Source of the DNA: Clostridiales bacterium
Lineage (GTDB): Bacteria; Bacillota; Clostridia; Lachnospirales; Lachnospiraceae
Assembly: GCA_012522735.1 (NCBI GenBank)
Contig: JAAYJU010000180.1
Span: 1 to 64,000 of the forward strand
Direction: 5' to 3'
Length of the DNA: 64,000 nt
Part shown: piece by piece, positions 61,042-64,000 of the stretch
Layout: each line of letters opens with the position of its first letter
Numbering within the stretch: position 1 is the first letter of the stretch
Program-made: the position numbers and the translations under genes
The notes under the pieces: generated by a model
Seen by the model: the letters and a program-made list of their open reading frames with translations, nothing else
Told to the model about the DNA's origin: nothing
Database searches by the model: none

Positions 61042-63027
61042 TTATCTCCTTCTAAGTTTGCGTCTCTTTCTACGCCTTAAGATAAGTCTAACTACTAATA
61101 CAATTATAGCCAGTAGCAGCAGTATAATTCCATAAAACATTAAAGCTATATGGTTGGGGTTAGATACGAAGGCTGTAATGCTACGTATGTTCTCTACATT
61201 CTTCCTTCCTTGAACCTCCTTATAATACTCAGATATCTCAGGAACACCATCTACCTTATCAAAGGATTTTAGGTAGGATACCAGCGCATACCATTCCTTT
61301 ACTTCGCTCTTTGTATCACCCTTAGTCTCATATATTATCTCATTCTCATAATCTGTTACCGGTAATCCATCTCTTGTTTTAGGTTCTATTTTAAGAAGTC
61401 CGAAGGACTTCTCACCGACTACAGATAGCATCTGTGCAGAATATAATCCAGCCACAACCCGGTATAATTTATCGTCTTGGATTTGCTCCAGATAATCCTC
61501 TGTGATTTCATCTGTCAGATTTTGAGTCTTAACCAAGGAGCTATCTATTACCTTATTAAATATCAATCTATTAGGGTTAAAGGTATATTGCATACCGGAT
61601 ATAAATAGCTGAGCTTGCTTCATTAGGGGTCTTACTGAGGCATCCACCTCACTGACAGCTTTTAGTTCTTTCCCCGTTAGATATATTGAGATCAGCGGGT
61701 ATCCTGGCATCTTATCGGCTCCAATGCCTAGAGAGCTGACACGAAAGGCATCTGCTACTCTAATGTCCCCTTGAAAAAAGGAATCTCGTACAGTTCCGAC
61801 GGGAACAATGGCTACATCCACCGGGATATAATCTTCACCCTCTGCCTGCCTTACTGCATATATATATGCATCACTTATAAGGTTCCCCAGGGTGGATTCA
61901 TTATGGCAGTCTTCCATTTCATTTGCAGAGGGAAAAGAAAATGGTGTATAAGCCACAAGCTCATCAAAGGATAGATCAAACTTACTGAAATACTCCTCCT
62001 CAACCGCTGTCTTATACTCCTCCACTAGCTGAGAAATGGTTTCATCTTCCGGTATGGCTTCACTAACATTAACCAGCTCATAACGGTCCAGTTTCCAATC
62101 AGGTCTCCCATTACGTGAAAGTTCCATGACTCCCAAATTCCTGCCATATTCCTCTGAAGAAGCTATAATTGTATTTCCTATTATAATCGGTTCTTCCAGC
62201 TTGGTATGGCTATGTCCACTGATAATGACATCAATTTCGGGGACATTCTTAGCCAAAATCTCATCCTCGGATTCGGATTTATTAGCCTTTGTACCTGAAT
62301 GAGACAGGCATATGATTAGATCCACCTGCTCCTGCTCCGATAAAATCTTCACAAGGCGCTTGGCATGTGTGGTAGCATCTTCAAATACAACCTCAGACAT
62401 GGGAGCCATTGAGGCAGATTCCTCTCCCATAAGGCCGAACATTCCGATTCTAATACCATTTCTCTCTAGAACCAGATAATCATTAACTCCATAGGTATCT
62501 ATAGCTTCTTTAAGAGCCTGTAGGGATGAGGTTATATTTCCTTCCTCATCTATAGGAAATGTAAGATTAGATTGAACCATCTTAGGTAGCTTATCTCCAC
62601 TATCTACAGCTGCATTAAGACTAAGAGCCAGACCTTCTGCTCGATAATCAAATTCATGATTACCAAGGGTTAGGACATCATATCCCATACTTCCCATTAT
62701 ACGAAGTTCTGGAGAATGGTTTGTAAAAATGGTCTGAAAGGGAGTGCCCATGGAATAATCTCCGGCATCAAGAAGTAAAGCTTCAGGATTACTTTCCCTC
62801 TCACTATCTATAATACTCATTAATCTTGCATAGCCTCCGGTTTCCACTACCATACCGTCCTTTTCAGTCATAAAAGGCAGAAGATTGCTATGCATGTCAT
62901 GTGTAAACATTATCGTAACCCTGTCAGCATCTTCTGTGGCAAAGCTCCTTGGTATTATGATTACCTGGAATAATAATATAGCTATCATAATCCAAATAAT
63001 CTTGACTCTTGGACACTTTCTTATCAT
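61042..63027 (-). CDS. Membrane-anchored bifunctional 5'-nucleotidase/UshA-like phosphatase
   Basis: 661 residues: signal peptide (about 1-30), metallophosphatase domain with MFTHDMHSNLLPF, LDAGDYSMGTPFQ, TLGNHEFDYRAEG and VIISGHSHTKLEEP, then a 5'-nucleotidase C-terminal domain (about 350-600; NESTLGNLISDAYIYAV), and a C-terminal membrane helix (HIALMFYGIILLLLAIIVLV) with basic tail RRRKRRKLRRR. Acts outside the cell, anchored to the membrane. Downstream of the DUF3160 gene by 39 bases. Confidence 0.93.
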   Translation of the reverse strand: MIRKCPRVKIIWIMIAILLFQVIIIPRSFATEDADRVTIMFTHDMHSNLLPFMTEKDGMVVETGGYARLMSIIDSERESNPEALLLDAGDYSMGTPFQTIFTNHSPELRIMGSMGYDVLTLGNHEFDYRAEGLALSLNAAVDSGDKLPKMVQSNLTFPIDEEGNITSSLQALKEAIDTYGVNDYLVLERNGIRIGMFGLMGEESASMAPMSEVVFEDATTHAKRLVKILSEQEQVDLIICLSHSGTKANKSESEDEILAKNVPEIDVIISGHSHTKLEEPIIIGNTIIASSEEYGRNLGVMELSRNGRPDWKLDRYELVNVSEAIPEDETISQLVEEYKTAVEEEYFSKFDLSFDELVAYTPFSFPSANEMEDCHNESTLGNLISDAYIYAVRQAEGEDYIPVDVAIVPVGTVRDSFFQGDIRVADAFRVSSLGIGADKMPGYPLISIYLTGKELKAVSEVDASVRPLMKQAQLFISGMQYTFNPNRLIFNKVIDSSLVKTQNLTDEITEDYLEQIQDDKLYRVVAGLYSAQMLSVVGEKSFGLLKIEPKTRDGLPVTDYENEIIYETKGDTKSEVKEWYALVSYLKSFDKVDGVPEISEYYKEVQGRKNVENIRSITAFVSNPNHIALMFYGIILLLLAIIVLVVRLILRRRKRRKLRRR

Positions 63028-63066
63028 ACAGTCTTTAGTCCTTTCTAGTGAAATTAAGTTTCTCTA

Positions 63067-64000
63067 TTAATCAGCCCACTCCCACTCTACATCAATATGT
63101 TCAATAGTAACATTGTTTTCCATGGATTTGAATCTATTAACCCAATTAGGTTGTTCTGGAAGATCTTCTGAGGGCTCTGTATATTCAGGATAAGTAATAT
63201 ACTCCTCCCTCTTTACTACTATACCATTAAGTGCCCACCAGTCTTCATCTGTTAGTCGTTTATCACTAACAAATTCATAGGTGCTATAGACCGCGCCTCT
63301 AGATAGGTATAGCTTACCCTCCACCGGTATAACGACATAGATTTGATCAAAGTAGCCTGTGGCTAGGGTTAGATAGGCTCCCGGATTAGTAGCGACATCC
63401 GTTACCAGCATATCTGTAATATCAATTGCTCCTCCATCATTTGCTGCTGCATATATAAAATAATTTATGATATTCTCCATAGATGCACCATAATATAATA
63501 GCCGATTATATTCCTTTTCTGTTAGCTTCTCGTTTCGCAATTCCTTGATGCTACATTCGATTAAAAACTTAAGGAGCTCTTGATAAGAGGTAGCCCCATG
63601 CTCAAGGCTGGATTCTAGCATGTCTCTCTCTCTTAATACTGACATGGTATATTCAGTCAGGTAAAGTAGCTTGCTATAGAGATACACATTAGGCTCCACG
63701 TAGTGATAATGCTCCTTGTATATTACACCATTTCCGCCCTCGGCGGCTGCCTGCTTTCCATATAGGACTGTATCATGCTTAAGCTCGGTATAGCTTCCGA
63801 CAGAAGCATTTAATGACTTAGCCCTCCAGGCCTCATTAGTCATAAATATCGGCATTCCAGAATCCTCATCATATTCAGTCAGATTCTCTTTTATTGTCCA
63901 AAGCCATCCATTATAGAGATTCTCACCCCAGGTATCCACGTCATATTCGGAAACCTCTTCTTTTAATTCATAAAATGTCTCTACATAATCAGGCCATTTA
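63067..64000 (-). CDS. DUF3160 protein, C-terminal part (runs off the window)
   Basis: The frame stays open to the window end; visible residues begin KWPDYVETFYELKEEVSEYD and include NLYNGWLWTIKENL, MTNEAWRAKSLNASVGSYTE, LKHDTVLYGKQ and HYHYVEPNVYLYSKL, characteristic of the DUF3160 family of large surface proteins. An internal GTG at 63939 is not the start. C-terminal about 310 residues shown; the N-terminus with any signal peptide is beyond 64000. It lies upstream of the 5'-nucleotidase. Confidence 0.88.
   Translation of the reverse strand, partial: KWPDYVETFYELKEEVSEYDVDTWGENLYNGWLWTIKENLTEYDEDSGMPIFMTNEAWRAKSLNASVGSYTELKHDTVLYGKQAAAEGGNGVIYKEHYHYVEPNVYLYSKLLYLTEYTMSVLRERDMLESSLEHGATSYQELLKFLIECSIKELRNEKLTEKEYNRLLYYGASMENIINYFIYAAANDGGAIDITDMLVTDVATNPGAYLTLATGYFDQIYVVIPVEGKLYLSRGAVYSTYEFVSDKRLTDEDWWALNGIVVKREEYITYPEYTEPSEDLPEQPNWVNRFKSMENNVTIEHIDVEWEWAD

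Overview
The window is about 64 kb of ordinary-looking chromosome from a low-GC, endospore-forming member of the Clostridia. A complete spoIIIA operon, T-box-controlled tRNA synthetase genes, an IscR-IscS-IscU-MnmA cluster, a class 1B dihydroorotate dehydrogenase pair (PyrD/PyrK) and strong GGAGG ribosome binding sites fit this. The protein set is typical of Lachnospiraceae (relatives of Lachnoclostridium or Mobilitalea), but the family assignment is inference. No prophage, intact insertion sequence, plasmid gene or CRISPR array is present.

Layout. 1-3.6 kb (minus): dxs (cut by the window edge), ispA, xseB, xseA and nusB, a housekeeping operon for isoprenoids, exonuclease VII and antitermination. 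3.8-9.9 kb (minus): an Asp23-family gene, then spoIIIAH to spoIIIAA. 10.1-15.2 kb: aroE, an EamA transporter, then yqeG-aroK-aroQ-pepP-efp. 15.6-21.6 kb: a cytoplasmic GH5 glycosidase, mscL with a zinc-ribbon tail, a T-box-controlled thrS lacking the TGS domain, a 2H phosphoesterase, an RNHCP protein and an acetyltransferase. 21.7-25.8 kb: T-box, pheS, pheT. 25.9-36.8 kb: queA, pyrE-pyrD-pyrK, yjbQ, an ABC exporter, a cyclophilin, pyrF and pyrC. 36.9-43.9 kb: a DUF815 ATPase, argS, a CheX-like/CheY pair and a PadR-DUF1700-DUF4097-PspC envelope operon. 44-51.9 kb: a DUF6774 protein, an SH3-NlpC/P60 hydrolase, rqcH, hisJ and mnmA-iscU-iscS-iscR. 52-64 kb: a MurJ/SpoVB-type flippase, a PAS-GGDEF cyclase, metA, an HD protein, ligA, rluF, a secreted protein, tRNA-Arg(CCG), a surface 5'-nucleotidase and a truncated DUF3160 gene.

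The unexpected content lies between the genes. Two repeat families sit just upstream of coding regions. (1) A 131-155 bp element bounded by TAAGCAGATTAG/CTAATCTGCTTA folds as an outer stem enclosing a long hairpin and one or more short ones around a conserved GGAUAAGUGCAAC strand. The long-hairpin arms differ between copies yet remain complementary. Three full copies and two remnants all point the same way relative to the downstream gene (yqeG, padR, rqcH, mscL, iscS). (2) A 47-49 bp unit, GGAGG-N5/6-CCTCCG plus an AT-rich spacer, occurs as tandem arrays that end exactly at the Shine-Dalgarno sequence of nusB, aroQ, pheS and pyrF, so each SD is the start of a further unit. Two of these arrays also supply the last codons of the upstream gene (aroK, pyrC). 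These two families are the best candidates for undescribed biology here. Smaller oddities are a GC-rich possible transposon relic near 20.7-20.9 kb, a 15-bp repeat expansion inside pyrE, and paired-hairpin spacers in pheS-pheT and pyrD-pyrE.
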